NCBI GenBank assembly: GCA_037446395.1
Contig: JBBIIP010000009.1
Span: forward strand, 21,506 to 85,505
Direction of reading: 5' to 3'
From: JAAYJT01 sp037446395
Lineage (GTDB): Bacteria; Bacteroidota; Bacteroidia; Bacteroidales; JAAYJT01
DNA: 64,000 bases
The notes beneath the pieces are model-generated. The model was not told the origin of the DNA. It worked only from the letters and a program-made list of their open reading frames with translations, and made no database searches. Of the stretch, positions 45,777 to 54,028 are shown piece by piece. A program made the translations under genes and the position numbers. Position 1 is the first letter of the stretch, and the number at the start of each line of letters is the position of its first letter.

Positions 45777-47699
45777 CTACTTAAACAAAGTTATTTTATA
45801 ACGATGGGGCCGGTTTTCTCCAACAATAATACTCAAAATATGGATGCCGACATGACGTTTTGAGAACCTGATCGCAGCCGTAAACTGATTACTGATGTTC
45901 ACTTCCCCGCTTTCAATCAGCTGTCCACGGGAATTATAAAGTTCCCAAAATAGTAAATCTTCGTTGTGTGATCCCAGCAAAAAATTCACTGATTCACGTG
46001 CCGGGTTGGGGTAAACGCCTGGGGCGACCCTGATATACTTTTTTCTGACCAATGTATCGTTACTGAATTGGTTCTTAACCGCCAGCATCACGTCGAAATC
46101 ACCAAACGCTGAGTATTTGATTCCTTTTGGATTTCGTTCGGATGCAGTGATTGGCGTACCGCCCGGGAATCTCCAGTACCACTCAATTGGGTTGTTTGTC
46201 GAAAAATCGTTAAAATTGATGGCGTTCCCAACGGTTATTACTGTAGTGTCGGCCATGAAATTTGCCACAACCTGGGTTGTATTAAAGCTCCCGCGAAGTT
46301 GTGTCAATCCAGTGTTTGCAGGGTCGAGCCAAGGTTTTAATTGCTTATTTGGTGTCGTACCAAAAGACTCCCAGGAATAAGAAAATTTTCCGTAATAGTC
46401 GGGTGATAAAGGAAAAGTGCATGAAGCCTGGCCTCCGGTAAGCTGGCCTATGATCAACCCTTCGCTGTTGAAGAGCGGAGCGCCTGAAGAACCGCCTTCT
46501 GTTACACCATGCCCGTTGGCTGTTGCAGCCCATTGTACCTGCCAATACATATTTTGCTGGTTAATGTTGCTAAAGTAGGCCGAGATGAGCTGTGTAGAAT
46601 ACGTTGATATTTTCTTTATCTCACCTCCGGGATGGTGAATACTCACGCCTGCCGATGATGGGGAGTTGATGCGGTTCCAGCCATTATAATATGGCTGATA
46701 TTCAGTAGGTATCTTCTGATTTAGGAGCAGGAGAGAGAAGTCAGATCCCATATTATCATTGCCTTCTCCGGTATTTGCTTTTACTGATGCACCGGTCATG
46801 CTCCTTAGAGCCGGGTTTGTTGCCGGGTTCGTACAAGTTTCTGATTCATAGTTGAAGTAAAAGATCCATTGATTAAGATTTGCTTCAGTAGCATAAATTC
46901 CCTGGTTGTTTCGAAGGCAATGATCGGCGGTAAGCAAATAAGGTTTGAAATCACCGGCAGTATTGTTGATGAGGCTACCCGAACACCAAAAGGAGGTTGA
47001 ACCCACCCTGGTCATTACACGAACTACGCCATTTCTCTGATTTTTCCAAGCGGCACCTTCACTGCAATTCACGTTGACATTGCATGTTGCGGATCCATTT
47101 TTCAGATTTGAATTTTGGAACATATTTGAATCAATCCCTCTGTAGGCATACAAAATTTCGCAAACTACAAATTGCGGCAGCTCTGTGATGGTTGCCAGTC
47201 CAATACATTCAATAATCAAATCATCGCCAGGCAGAAGTTCAGTTGAAAATAATCCAGAGGGGTGATTATTTTGTGAAGTAAAGGCTCCCAATATATGGGT
47301 TCGTTTTTCATCATAGATGAATAGAGTGTATCCTTGCGGCAAGTGGAAATTCTCAAAATAAAGTGCAGTGGCCAAAGCCCCAGGCGTTTTAATTCGCAAT
47401 CGCCATTGCTTTTGATTGCCGGGGATGGTCTTCCATTGGGTAAAATTAGAAGGCCCCGCATTGACGGGCAGAAGCACTCCAATGCGATATGCTATCCCAT
47501 TTCGGCTGGTCGTTTCATCCTCCTTTCTTAGCTCATCAACCTCAGGGGCAGGAATTGTAAGGATTGGAATAGAAAAATCACTGCTTTTATCTGTAAATGC
47601 AGGTGGCTGCCCTCCGCTGTTTATCTGAGCCATTCCATGAAAAGTCCAGAGAAGGATCAGCTGCACAAATATCACCTTCATTGACATTCTTATATGCAT
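45777..47699 (-). CDS. Secreted trypsin-like (lysyl-endopeptidase-type) protease with PKD-like and T9SS domains
   Basis: 640 residues. A signal peptide spans about 1-25; ATGs at 47687 or 47681 are plausible alternative starts. The catalytic domain (about 205-450) has the triad H260 in LTADHCL, D320 in NMGSDFSLL and S405 in TEGGSSGAPLF; cysteine-rich segments such as CNVNVNCSEGAAW fit lysyl endopeptidases. An N-terminal beta-domain precedes it. A PKD-like domain lies at about 475-555 (NFNDFSTNNPIEWYWRFPGG). The last 85 residues are a T9SS sorting domain (GVYPNPARESVNF). It is probably a secreted or surface serine protease. The convergent RluD gene ends 5 bases away. Confidence 0.9.
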   Translation of the reverse strand: MHIRMSMKVIFVQLILLWTFHGMAQINSGGQPPAFTDKSSDFSIPILTIPAPEVDELRKEDETTSRNGIAYRIGVLLPVNAGPSNFTQWKTIPGNQKQWRLRIKTPGALATALYFENFHLPQGYTLFIYDEKRTHILGAFTSQNNHPSGLFSTELLPGDDLIIECIGLATITELPQFVVCEILYAYRGIDSNMFQNSNLKNGSATCNVNVNCSEGAAWKNQRNGVVRVMTRVGSTSFWCSGSLINNTAGDFKPYLLTADHCLRNNQGIYATEANLNQWIFYFNYESETCTNPATNPALRSMTGASVKANTGEGNDNMGSDFSLLLLNQKIPTEYQPYYNGWNRINSPSSAGVSIHHPGGEIKKISTYSTQLISAYFSNINQQNMYWQVQWAATANGHGVTEGGSSGAPLFNSEGLIIGQLTGGQASCTFPLSPDYYGKFSYSWESFGTTPNKQLKPWLDPANTGLTQLRGSFNTTQVVANFMADTTVITVGNAINFNDFSTNNPIEWYWRFPGGTPITASERNPKGIKYSAFGDFDVMLAVKNQFSNDTLVRKKYIRVAPGVYPNPARESVNFLLGSHNEDLLFWELYNSRGQLIESGEVNISNQFTAAIRFSKRHVGIHILSIIVGENRPHRYKITLFK

Positions 47700-47746
47700 A
47701 ATCCTTTAGCAGCATTGATTAAAAAACTAACGGGCTAATATGCAAC

Positions 47747-49147
47747 TTATTGCTTATTAGGCAATTCCAGGCCATAGCCTTTTCGCTTATCTTCTATTTT
47801 TAGCAAGTATCCGAGCAAAACCGCTGTTAAGCCTAATCCGGCAAAGATCAGCATAGGAACAGTATAATCATACACTGCTGTGCTATCACCTTGTTGAATT
47901 TTTTCGGCTACACCAGGATTCATTGCTTTCAGCACCACCCCTATCAACCATGGAATAAACATCAGGCCTATATTTTGAATCCAAAAAACAAGCGCATATG
48001 CTGACCCGAGGTATCGTTCTTCAACGATTTTCGGTACAGATGGCCACATGGATGCCGGAACAAGGCTAAAAGCAATACCCAGGATAACGATTGCTACAAT
48101 TGCCAATGCCACACCCACTGGTACAAGTGCAAAAGTCAAATGGGCTAAGGTCATTAAGCCTGCACCAAAGATCATCATTGAAGCACCTTTTCCTCGGGTG
48201 TCTAATAAATAACCAATCAGCGGTGTCAGCAAAATTGTTCCAACCGGAAGAAGCCCCGAAATATAGCCTCCTTCCTCGCCTGATACGCCTAGCTTATTTT
48301 CCATCATATTCACTGCATATTTCAAGAAAGGAAATACCCCTGAGTAGAACAACACACAAAGCAGCGATATGTAAATAAACCCCCTGTTGGATAAAATTTT
48401 ACCAATATCACTCAGGCGAAATTCCTCGGGAGGAGCAGCTTGTGAACTCAATTGGGCTTGTTTGTCGAGTTTCGCATCCATGAAAGAATATACCAGGAAG
48501 GTTAAGAAGCCAATTGTAAGCAGTGCCAGGCCAAAATACAGACTGTTAAGCAGGTTTTCGTCGGGGGTTCCTGCTCGGGCAATGGTTGCCGAAAAGAAAA
48601 AAGCAACCGAGGCACCCATGCGCGCTGTAGCCATTTCCATTCCCATAGCGAGGGCCAATTCTCTGCCTTTAAACCATTTTACAATTGTTTTTGAAACCGT
48701 GATGCCGCACATTTCAACCCCAATTCCAAAAATTGCGTAGCCAAGAGAAGCTACTTTTGCCGAAGGTGGCATGCTTTTCCAAAAGGAGTTGAAAAAGTCG
48801 AATGCAAAGCCCCCTTCAACAAAGTAAGGAGTCAATCCATAAAATTTAATCAGGCCACCCAATAACATGGTCCCGGCAGCCATCAACCCAGTGAATCGGA
48901 TACCCATCTTATCCAGAATAATTCCTGATATGATTAGGAATCCAAGTACATTAAGCATATATTCAGATCCGGAAAAGAACCCATAAACATCGGGGGTCCA
49001 TTGATACTTTTTGGCCACCAAAGACATAAGTGGGGCCATCATGTCGACAAAGAAATATGCTGCCAACATGGTCAACGAAACCAGAATTAGGGCGGCCCAT
49101 CTTGCGCTTTTCGACTCGCTCAGCAATTGTTGTACTTTTTTAGTCAT
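47747..49147 (-). CDS. Major facilitator superfamily transporter (OFA/NarK-like)
   Basis: 466 residues with about 12 hydrophobic helices. The FFSGSEYMLNVLGFLIISG segment and the mid-protein loop with a long charged stretch (about 225-250) fit MFS. The pattern FGIGVEMCGITVSKTIVKWFKGRELALAMGM near 142-172 is typical of the oxalate:formate/nitrate subgroups (KWFKGRELALAM). It is a secondary carrier driven by ion gradients; substrate unknown. It is transcribed alone, 30-odd bases upstream of the protease gene's start region, and lies divergent to the YidD operon. Confidence 0.9.
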   Translation of the reverse strand: MTKKVQQLLSESKSARWAALILVSLTMLAAYFFVDMMAPLMSLVAKKYQWTPDVYGFFSGSEYMLNVLGFLIISGIILDKMGIRFTGLMAAGTMLLGGLIKFYGLTPYFVEGGFAFDFFNSFWKSMPPSAKVASLGYAIFGIGVEMCGITVSKTIVKWFKGRELALAMGMEMATARMGASVAFFFSATIARAGTPDENLLNSLYFGLALLTIGFLTFLVYSFMDAKLDKQAQLSSQAAPPEEFRLSDIGKILSNRGFIYISLLCVLFYSGVFPFLKYAVNMMENKLGVSGEEGGYISGLLPVGTILLTPLIGYLLDTRGKGASMMIFGAGLMTLAHLTFALVPVGVALAIVAIVILGIAFSLVPASMWPSVPKIVEERYLGSAYALVFWIQNIGLMFIPWLIGVVLKAMNPGVAEKIQQGDSTAVYDYTVPMLIFAGLGLTAVLLGYLLKIEDKRKGYGLELPNKQ

Positions 49148-49340
49148 TTGACATCAGATTTGAATGATTAAACATAGTGATCAAAGGATATTTTATAAAT
49201 ACAATCTAAAGAAACCGCTAAGGTAATATTTATTGCAATTGATGAGTCCGTTGGCTCAGTTTTGGCAAGCCAATAAATATCTATGTTAAAAAATGTTTAA
49301 AAAAATATCTGATTCTATTAATTTCCGCCTAAAATGTTAT

Positions 49341-49348
49341 TATATTTG
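49341..49348 (+). promoter_or_regulatory. Putative -7 promoter element for the YidD operon
   Basis: TATATTTG followed by CTG, an exact TAnnTTTG match, 22 bases before the ATG at 49371. The -33 position lacks TTTG. Confidence 0.5.
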
Positions 49349-49370
49349 CTGAACATTAAACCCAATTGAT

Positions 49371-49808
49371 ATGAAAAAACTATTACTCTTTGCGTTGCTT
49401 ATGATCGCTGTGGCTTCAGCTTCAGTAGCAAATTCTTCTTCAATGTTCAAGATTGACGAACAGAAGATTTCTTCCGAAATGGCTGCCATAAATGAAATTG
49501 AAGTCATTGTCAACAGCCAGAACCTCACACTCAGCGATTTGCTTGCCGAAAACAACTCGCTGGCCACTAGTTCGTTGCTACCTGCATATGGAGCAGCCAG
49601 CATAGCTAGTCTCAGCGATGGGCCACCACTTGGTATTCCCAGCTTTGCCTGGGGCTTTTGCTTAAACTGGGTTGGTATAGTCTTGGTTTACGTCATTACA
49701 CAAGACCAGTCTCAAACAAAGAAAGCATTGTGGGGCTGCGTGTTGGGTAGTGTGCTATACACAGTCTTTTATGTAGTTGTGTACGCAGCTGCATGGTCAA
49801 CCGTTTAA
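49371..49808 (+). CDS. Small secreted/membrane protein with C-terminal double-helix hairpin
   Basis: 145 residues, no family name I can give. Residues 1-20 are a signal peptide (LLLFALLMIAVASASVANS). The middle (25-85) is Ser/Asn/Leu-rich. The conserved-looking part is GPPLGIPSFAWGFCLNWVG followed by two hydrophobic segments (about 101-114 and 122-142) split by a charged QDQSQTKKALWGC loop. Similar short 'GIPSFAWG' proteins occur in Bacteroidota, with no assigned function that I know. It is the first gene of a five-gene unit; it overlaps the next gene by 16 bases, so the products are probably made together. Confidence 0.75.
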   Translation: MKKLLLFALLMIAVASASVANSSSMFKIDEQKISSEMAAINEIEVIVNSQNLTLSDLLAENNSLATSSLLPAYGAASIASLSDGPPLGIPSFAWGFCLNWVGIVLVYVITQDQSQTKKALWGCVLGSVLYTVFYVVVYAAAWSTV

Positions 49809-50515
49809 GCAGGGGCTTAATACTTTTTAAATTACCGGTGAAAACTTTTTTCTGGCTGTCCGTGGTTTGTATGATATCTTTGATGTCAGCAACTTACGGG
49901 CAGTCTTTTTTTCGCATTGAGGCTGATGTTTCGATGAAAACCAAGCCCACAGACGGTAAGGGGCAACTCATTTTGGGCAGGGTATATTACGACCGCTCTT
50001 ATAAGAAAATGGTATATAACATCCGCTTTCCCGAAAAAGAGGTTTGGCTGATTCAGGATAGTCTTGCATATACATACAGAGATGGGAAACTCATACGCAC
50101 TGACCGTATGAATCCCTTTATTGAATCTACGATTTTTCACAAATGCCTCGAAGGAAAGCTGGCAGATTTTGGACTCAGAGATAGCTTCTATAAGGTTGGT
50201 AAGATTGAAAAAGATGGCGACCTGGTCATCACTACCTGGCTCCCTCCCGAAGGGTTTCCGTTTAAAGGAAGCGTGCTAACTTCGAGTAAAAATAATGATC
50301 TTTCCGGTGTGGTGATACTTAACGACAAAGATGAGGTTTTGAGCCGGCAACTTTTCAAGGAATATAAAGTGGTTTCAGGCCTGAAAGTGCCTACAGAAAT
50401 TGTACAGGCTCTTTATTTGGGAAATGCAGAGATATACCAGGTTATTTCATTATCGGGTATTCTGATCAATAATCTGAAAAATGAAAATTTTTATAACTAT
50501 CCTCATTCTAAGTAG
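49793..50515 (+). CDS. Exported beta-rich protein of the YidD operon (possibly LolA-like fold)
   Basis: 240 residues from ATG; an alternative GTG at 49838 would give VKTFFWLSVVCMISLM, a tidier signal peptide without the 16-base overlap. The mature part alternates strands and turns: FRIEADVSMKTKPTDGKGQL, RVYYDRSYKKMVYNIRFP, and later ITTWLPPEGFPFKG. The strand pattern (coat of repeated Y-x-x-x-V-x-x-I) resembles LolA/outer-membrane-lipoprotein carrier proteins and DUF4292-like folds, but no specific motif confirms it. Its stop lies inside the yidD-like gene (35-base overlap). No function can be claimed. Confidence 0.7.
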   Translation: MVNRLSRGLILFKLPVKTFFWLSVVCMISLMSATYGQSFFRIEADVSMKTKPTDGKGQLILGRVYYDRSYKKMVYNIRFPEKEVWLIQDSLAYTYRDGKLIRTDRMNPFIESTIFHKCLEGKLADFGLRDSFYKVGKIEKDGDLVITTWLPPEGFPFKGSVLTSSKNNDLSGVVILNDKDEVLSRQLFKEYKVVSGLKVPTEIVQALYLGNAEIYQVISLSGILINNLKNENFYNYPHSK

Positions 50516-50876
50516 TAGTTTGAACCTTGTGGCCCAAACATCGCGGGAGTTTGCAATCGTGAAAGAGCATATTCAACCTATGACCTCGAACGTTGTAGGA
50601 AAATTTTCAGAACACCTGGGAAGTATAACCGGAAGCCTGTTTTTCGTTTACAAGCATGTTTTCTCTTCGCAAGATTATTACTCATGCAATTTCACCCCTT
50701 CTTGTTCGGAATACGCTGTTCTTTGCATTCAAAAACAGGGATTGATTAAAGGATTGTTTAACGCTTTCGACCGCCTCACACGCTGCCACGGGCTTAGCAG
50801 TTCAAAATATCATCCCGATCCACATACTCACCTGTTAGTTGATCCGCCGCATGATGCAAAATTCAAAGAGCTTTAG
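50481..50876 (+). CDS. yidD: Exported YidD-like protein
   Basis: 131 residues. The YidD core is clear: CNFTPSCSEYAVLCIQKQGL (69-88) and GLFNAFDRLTRCHGLSSS (91-108), matching the CxxxPxCSxYa...kG...R..RC pattern. Canonical YidD is a short inner-membrane-associated protein that assists membrane insertion near YidC. Here residues 1-19 (MKIFITILILSSSLNLVAQ) form a signal peptide and an extra 45 residues separate it from the core, so the domain is probably exported. It is the middle gene of an overlapping operon and is not next to rpmH, rnpA or yidC. Confidence 0.85.
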   Translation: MKIFITILILSSSLNLVAQTSREFAIVKEHIQPMTSNVVGKFSEHLGSITGSLFFVYKHVFSSQDYYSCNFTPSCSEYAVLCIQKQGLIKGLFNAFDRLTRCHGLSSSKYHPDPHTHLLVDPPHDAKFKEL

Positions 50877-51696
50877 CATTTTTCGATTATTTTTCTTGCT
50901 TTTGATAAACGCAAATCTGTTGGGACAGAATGTTTTTGACAGTTTGCATACGGCACAGTTTGCCAATTTTCTTTTTATGTCGGGTAATTTCAGGCTAGCT
51001 GCTGAAGAGTATGAAAGATTGATATTTACCAGCAATGCATCAAACGATCTTAAGTTAAAACTTATCCGGTCCTATCGTTTGAACAATCAGCCAGGCTTTG
51101 CACATCAACGCATGATGTCTTTCTGGCCTGAACCATGGAATGTTGATGAGCATCTCGCAAAAGAGTATTTTGCCCTAGGTATATTGAATGGAAGTTTCGA
51201 AGATGTAACAGGCAAAATAAGACAAAACAATTTCCTGAAGCCTGCAGATGCAATGTTTTATGAAGCAAGCATTTTATTGCTCAATGAGCAATACAAACAG
51301 GCCAAAACCATGATCGAGCAAATAGGAGCCAATCAAACACCAGCGCTTCTTTCATATAAGAACATCAGCACCGAAGCCATTGAAATGAAATTGAAAAGTC
51401 CCTGGCTCAGCGGGATTTTATCAGCACTTGTTCCGGGAACCGGAAAAATCTATACCGGTGATTGGCAGGATGGCCTGATAGCAATGGCCCTCATCGGAAC
51501 CTCGGCCTGGCAATCCTATCGCGGGTTTAGCAAAGATGGCATCAAAAGCCCTTTTGGATGGTTGATGGGAACGGTCAGTGCTGGTTTTTATGCGGGCAAT
51601 ATTTATGGCAGTGTTAAGTCGGCCAATAAATACAATAATCAAAAAAAGACTGCAATTAAACTACGTGTACAAGCCATTTTTATTACCAATCTTTAG
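50839..51696 (+). CDS. TPR-like protein with C-terminal PGxGxxYxGD membrane module (paralogue 1)
   Basis: 285 residues. A signal-like helix lies at about 11-28 (FSIFRLFFLLLINANLLG). The middle is helical and TPR-like (about 32-180). The C-terminal 90 residues contain GILSALVPGTGKIYTGDWQD, followed by two or three hydrophobic helices ending in TNL. The same module, with the invariant P-G-x-G-x-x-Y-x-G-D core, occurs in the next gene, so the two arose by duplication. The ATG could also be 50851 or 50854. It overlaps yidD by 38 bases. Probably an outer-membrane- or inner-membrane-associated scaffold; role unknown. Confidence 0.78.
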   Translation: MIRRMMQNSKSFSIFRLFFLLLINANLLGQNVFDSLHTAQFANFLFMSGNFRLAAEEYERLIFTSNASNDLKLKLIRSYRLNNQPGFAHQRMMSFWPEPWNVDEHLAKEYFALGILNGSFEDVTGKIRQNNFLKPADAMFYEASILLLNEQYKQAKTMIEQIGANQTPALLSYKNISTEAIEMKLKSPWLSGILSALVPGTGKIYTGDWQDGLIAMALIGTSAWQSYRGFSKDGIKSPFGWLMGTVSAGFYAGNIYGSVKSANKYNNQKKTAIKLRVQAIFITNL

Positions 51697-52507
51697 CCTT
51701 TTGCTGGCATACTCCAGTCGTGGTCAAACCCTGGAGCAAACCCATGCCTTGGCCAATCGCCTTTTTGAACAACAGCAATACGAAGCTGCTGCCAAACACT
51801 TTCACCGGGTTGCCTTTTTTGGAAACGATGAACATCGAGCCACCGTATTCCCTGCCTTAGCAAGCTGTTACTTTGAATCCGGGCAGTATGAAAAAAGTAT
51901 TTTCTATTTTGATCTGGCATCAAATACTTCGCCAAACGATAGCCTTGCCAACGAATATTTGTTCTCAAAGGTTTTGTGTCATTTGCTTCTCGAAAACTAT
52001 GATTTCGCATTGCAAGATTTGTATTCTACCGGAAAATATGAATCACGATATTTCAGTGATCGTTATCATTTTTACCGAGCCATCATTGGCCTAATGAAAA
52101 ATGAGGCAGATACCGCCCTGGTTCACTTTCTTAAAATCAATACTGTCGGTTCTGGCCAACAGGCCATTCAGGAAGCATTTAAAAAAGCCAGATTAAATCA
52201 CCCAAGTTCCGGTGCTGCCATGGTATTAAGTCTGGTGATTCCGGGTTTGGGCCAGTTGTATGCCGGCGATTACCGAAATGCCGCAATTTCATTTTTATTG
52301 AATACAACTTTGGTTGGACTAAGTTACTCGATTGCCATCAATTATTCATTTGGCGATGCGCTTTTGAGCACCTTGCCCTGGCTTCAGCGCTACTATATGG
52401 GCGGATTCACGAAGGCCAAAATGATCGCACAAAATAAAAGAACCGAAAAAAGGGATCAATTGTTGCAACAGGTTTTTGCGATTATCGGAAAAAACATGAG
52501 CCAATGA
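51665..52507 (+). CDS. TPR-like protein with C-terminal PGxGxxYxGD membrane module (paralogue 2)
   Basis: About 280 residues. A frame extends back to an ATG at 51578, but that stretch lies inside the previous gene in another frame; a GTG at 51665 gives VYKPFLLPIFSLLLAYSSRGQ, a good signal peptide, so I choose it. TPR-like helices fill about 25-180. The C-terminal module VLSLVIPGLGQLYAGDYRNA is the second copy of the motif seen in the previous gene. It overlaps that gene by about 32 bases and ends the operon before a convergent gene 31 bases on. Function unknown. Confidence 0.75.
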   Translation: MYKPFLLPIFSLLLAYSSRGQTLEQTHALANRLFEQQQYEAAAKHFHRVAFFGNDEHRATVFPALASCYFESGQYEKSIFYFDLASNTSPNDSLANEYLFSKVLCHLLLENYDFALQDLYSTGKYESRYFSDRYHFYRAIIGLMKNEADTALVHFLKINTVGSGQQAIQEAFKKARLNHPSSGAAMVLSLVIPGLGQLYAGDYRNAAISFLLNTTLVGLSYSIAINYSFGDALLSTLPWLQRYYMGGFTKAKMIAQNKRTEKRDQLLQQVFAIIGKNMSQ

Positions 52508-52538
52508 TAGCTATAATAGCATGCTATCTTTGCTAGAG

Positions 52539-53444
52539 TCAAATTGATTTATCGGCTTCCAACAGGATTTTCAAAAAGTATTTTTTTGGGGTCTCCGACA
52601 GCTGCGATCGGTGAATTGTGTTTTCTAATTCTATTAAAAGCTCAGAAACAGGCAGATTGCATCTTTGATAAACTCGCAGCCTGTCGAGTTGAAAAACAAT
52701 GTTTTCAGGGAACTTATCAGAAAGCCATTCAATATGTCGTTTACTTGCAACTGGATTGTCGTATATTTCGGATTCTATTTTAAACAAGAAATAATGTGCC
52801 TCGGTTGCAATGGCAATATTTTCTGAATTGGTGCATTTATACAGCATTTCTTTTCCGAAGTCAGCATTAGCAGGTGGCAGAAATACAAGAAAAGGACGAA
52901 GCAGGATATTATGGCGCCTGATTCCACCAACTGTATGGTTATAAACACCGACCAGCAACATATATTCTTCATACTCATCTGGCCGGGACAAAACGATTTT
53001 TAGATTAGGTAAGATAGTAAAAAAAACCCGCCCTGCTATCGCCTTGTCATTTTCAATTGCTGCCAGCCTGATTCGGTAGATTCCGGCAAGCAAACTCAAA
53101 AAAAGCTGTTTTGAATTCAGTGTCTCATTATCGGAATTCGAAAACATACTTTTTCCAGCTAGCACTTTCAGTTCTTTGAAGAAGCCATTTTCATGATCGT
53201 AGGTTAAGCCCTGCCACCAGTTGAGCATAAGGGCTTCAATGGCCTTTTCAACATCGTCTGTTCTTCCTTCCTGGCTATGTAACAAACTGGCATCTTTAAA
53301 TCTAAATTCATAAACCATTTCTGCTGTTATCCTGAATTGCCTTGACAGCAAAGGCTTTCCTGAGGCATTTGCAACGTTTGTTTGCAAAACAATCAGCACA
53401 ATAAGAAAAAACAGAAACAACCAAGGTTTTTTATGAAGAGCCAT
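52539..53444 (-). CDS. Exported protein of unknown function
   Basis: 301 residues from the ATG at 53444 (an ATG at 53489 adds 15 residues). The start MALHKKPWLFLFFLIVLIVL is a signal peptide cleaved near NVANASG. The mature protein is mostly helical: FRFKDASLLHSQEGRTD, then LSLLAGIYRIRLAAIENDKA and a run of TPR-like helices. I find no catalytic motif or family I can name. It ends 31 bases from the convergent YidD operon. It may be a periplasmic scaffold protein, but that is only the helical character speaking. Confidence 0.65.
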   Translation of the reverse strand: MALHKKPWLFLFFLIVLIVLQTNVANASGKPLLSRQFRITAEMVYEFRFKDASLLHSQEGRTDDVEKAIEALMLNWWQGLTYDHENGFFKELKVLAGKSMFSNSDNETLNSKQLFLSLLAGIYRIRLAAIENDKAIAGRVFFTILPNLKIVLSRPDEYEEYMLLVGVYNHTVGGIRRHNILLRPFLVFLPPANADFGKEMLYKCTNSENIAIATEAHYFLFKIESEIYDNPVASKRHIEWLSDKFPENIVFQLDRLRVYQRCNLPVSELLIELENTIHRSQLSETPKKYFLKILLEADKSI

Positions 53445-53592
53445 CGCTTTTACAAGATTTTGACTTGCTTGGAATAGATTTATATTCAATGGTCATGGTG
53501 ACTTTGGAGAAGTAAAGGTAGCTTTTTGTGGAAAATAAATCATACAGATATTTTGCCAGCTAAAACAATGCACGGCAATGGGCAGGAGATTA

Positions 53593-53623
53593 AACACTTG
53601 ATTTCCATAAAGAATCAAGTGTT
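53593..53623 (-). terminator. Hairpin terminator after the der-hslR pair
   Basis: AACACTTGATT, a 9-base loop, AATCAAGTGTT: an 11-bp perfect stem, 15 bases after the Hsp15-like stop, followed on the minus strand by a short T-rich stretch. Confidence 0.6.
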
Positions 53624-53638
53624 CTATAGCAGTGTGAA

Positions 53639-54019
53639 TTAATCTTCTTTTTTCAAAAAATCAATAAGCCTTCGCTGTTTCTTGGTTGGGCGGCCAATGC
53701 CCCTTTGGCGGTATTCAAAACTCAGTGCCTGAACTGTTTTGAGTTTTTCGTATTCTTCCGGCGGCGTCAGATCAAGGAGGTAATTTGGCACCAACTTTGC
53801 TCCTACCCTGCTTTTCAATTTCTCTATTACCTGAATTGTTTTTTGGATGGGAGGTTGCGAAATAACAACTACATCGTTTTTCCTCACTTCTCGCGATGGT
53901 TTTACCGCTAAGCCGGCAATTTTAACTTTACCTGCCCTGCACGCTTCAGAGGCCAGGTTGCGTGTTTTATAAACCCTTACGGCCCAAAGCCATTTGTCAA
54001 TTCTGATCGGTTCGTCCAT
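53639..54019 (-). CDS. hslR: Hsp15-like S4-domain RNA-binding protein
   Basis: 126 residues. The N-terminal S4 domain is clear (RIDKWLWAVRVYKTRNLASE ... GKVKIAG), followed by a basic helical tail with GIGRPTKKQRRLIDFL near the end. The IDKWLWAVR start and the GRPTKKxRR tail are those of Hsp15. In E. coli Hsp15 binds stalled 50S subunits carrying peptidyl-tRNA. It lies 9 bases after der on the same strand, so both are probably one unit. The gene symbol follows E. coli. Confidence 0.9.
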   Translation of the reverse strand: MDEPIRIDKWLWAVRVYKTRNLASEACRAGKVKIAGLAVKPSREVRKNDVVVISQPPIQKTIQVIEKLKSRVGAKLVPNYLLDLTPPEEYEKLKTVQALSFEYRQRGIGRPTKKQRRLIDFLKKED

Positions 54020-54028
54020 TATCGGAAT

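Noticed and set aside
49236..49300. Hammerhead-ribozyme-like TGATGAGTCCGT followed by TTGGCT...AGCCAA
   Set aside because: The second conserved core (GAAAC) and the matching stems are absent, so it is only a chance resemblance.
52525..52532. TATCTTTG -7 box pointing right between convergent genes
   Set aside because: It would transcribe antisense into the convergent gene, and no -33 or product is seen; AT-rich boxes arise by chance.
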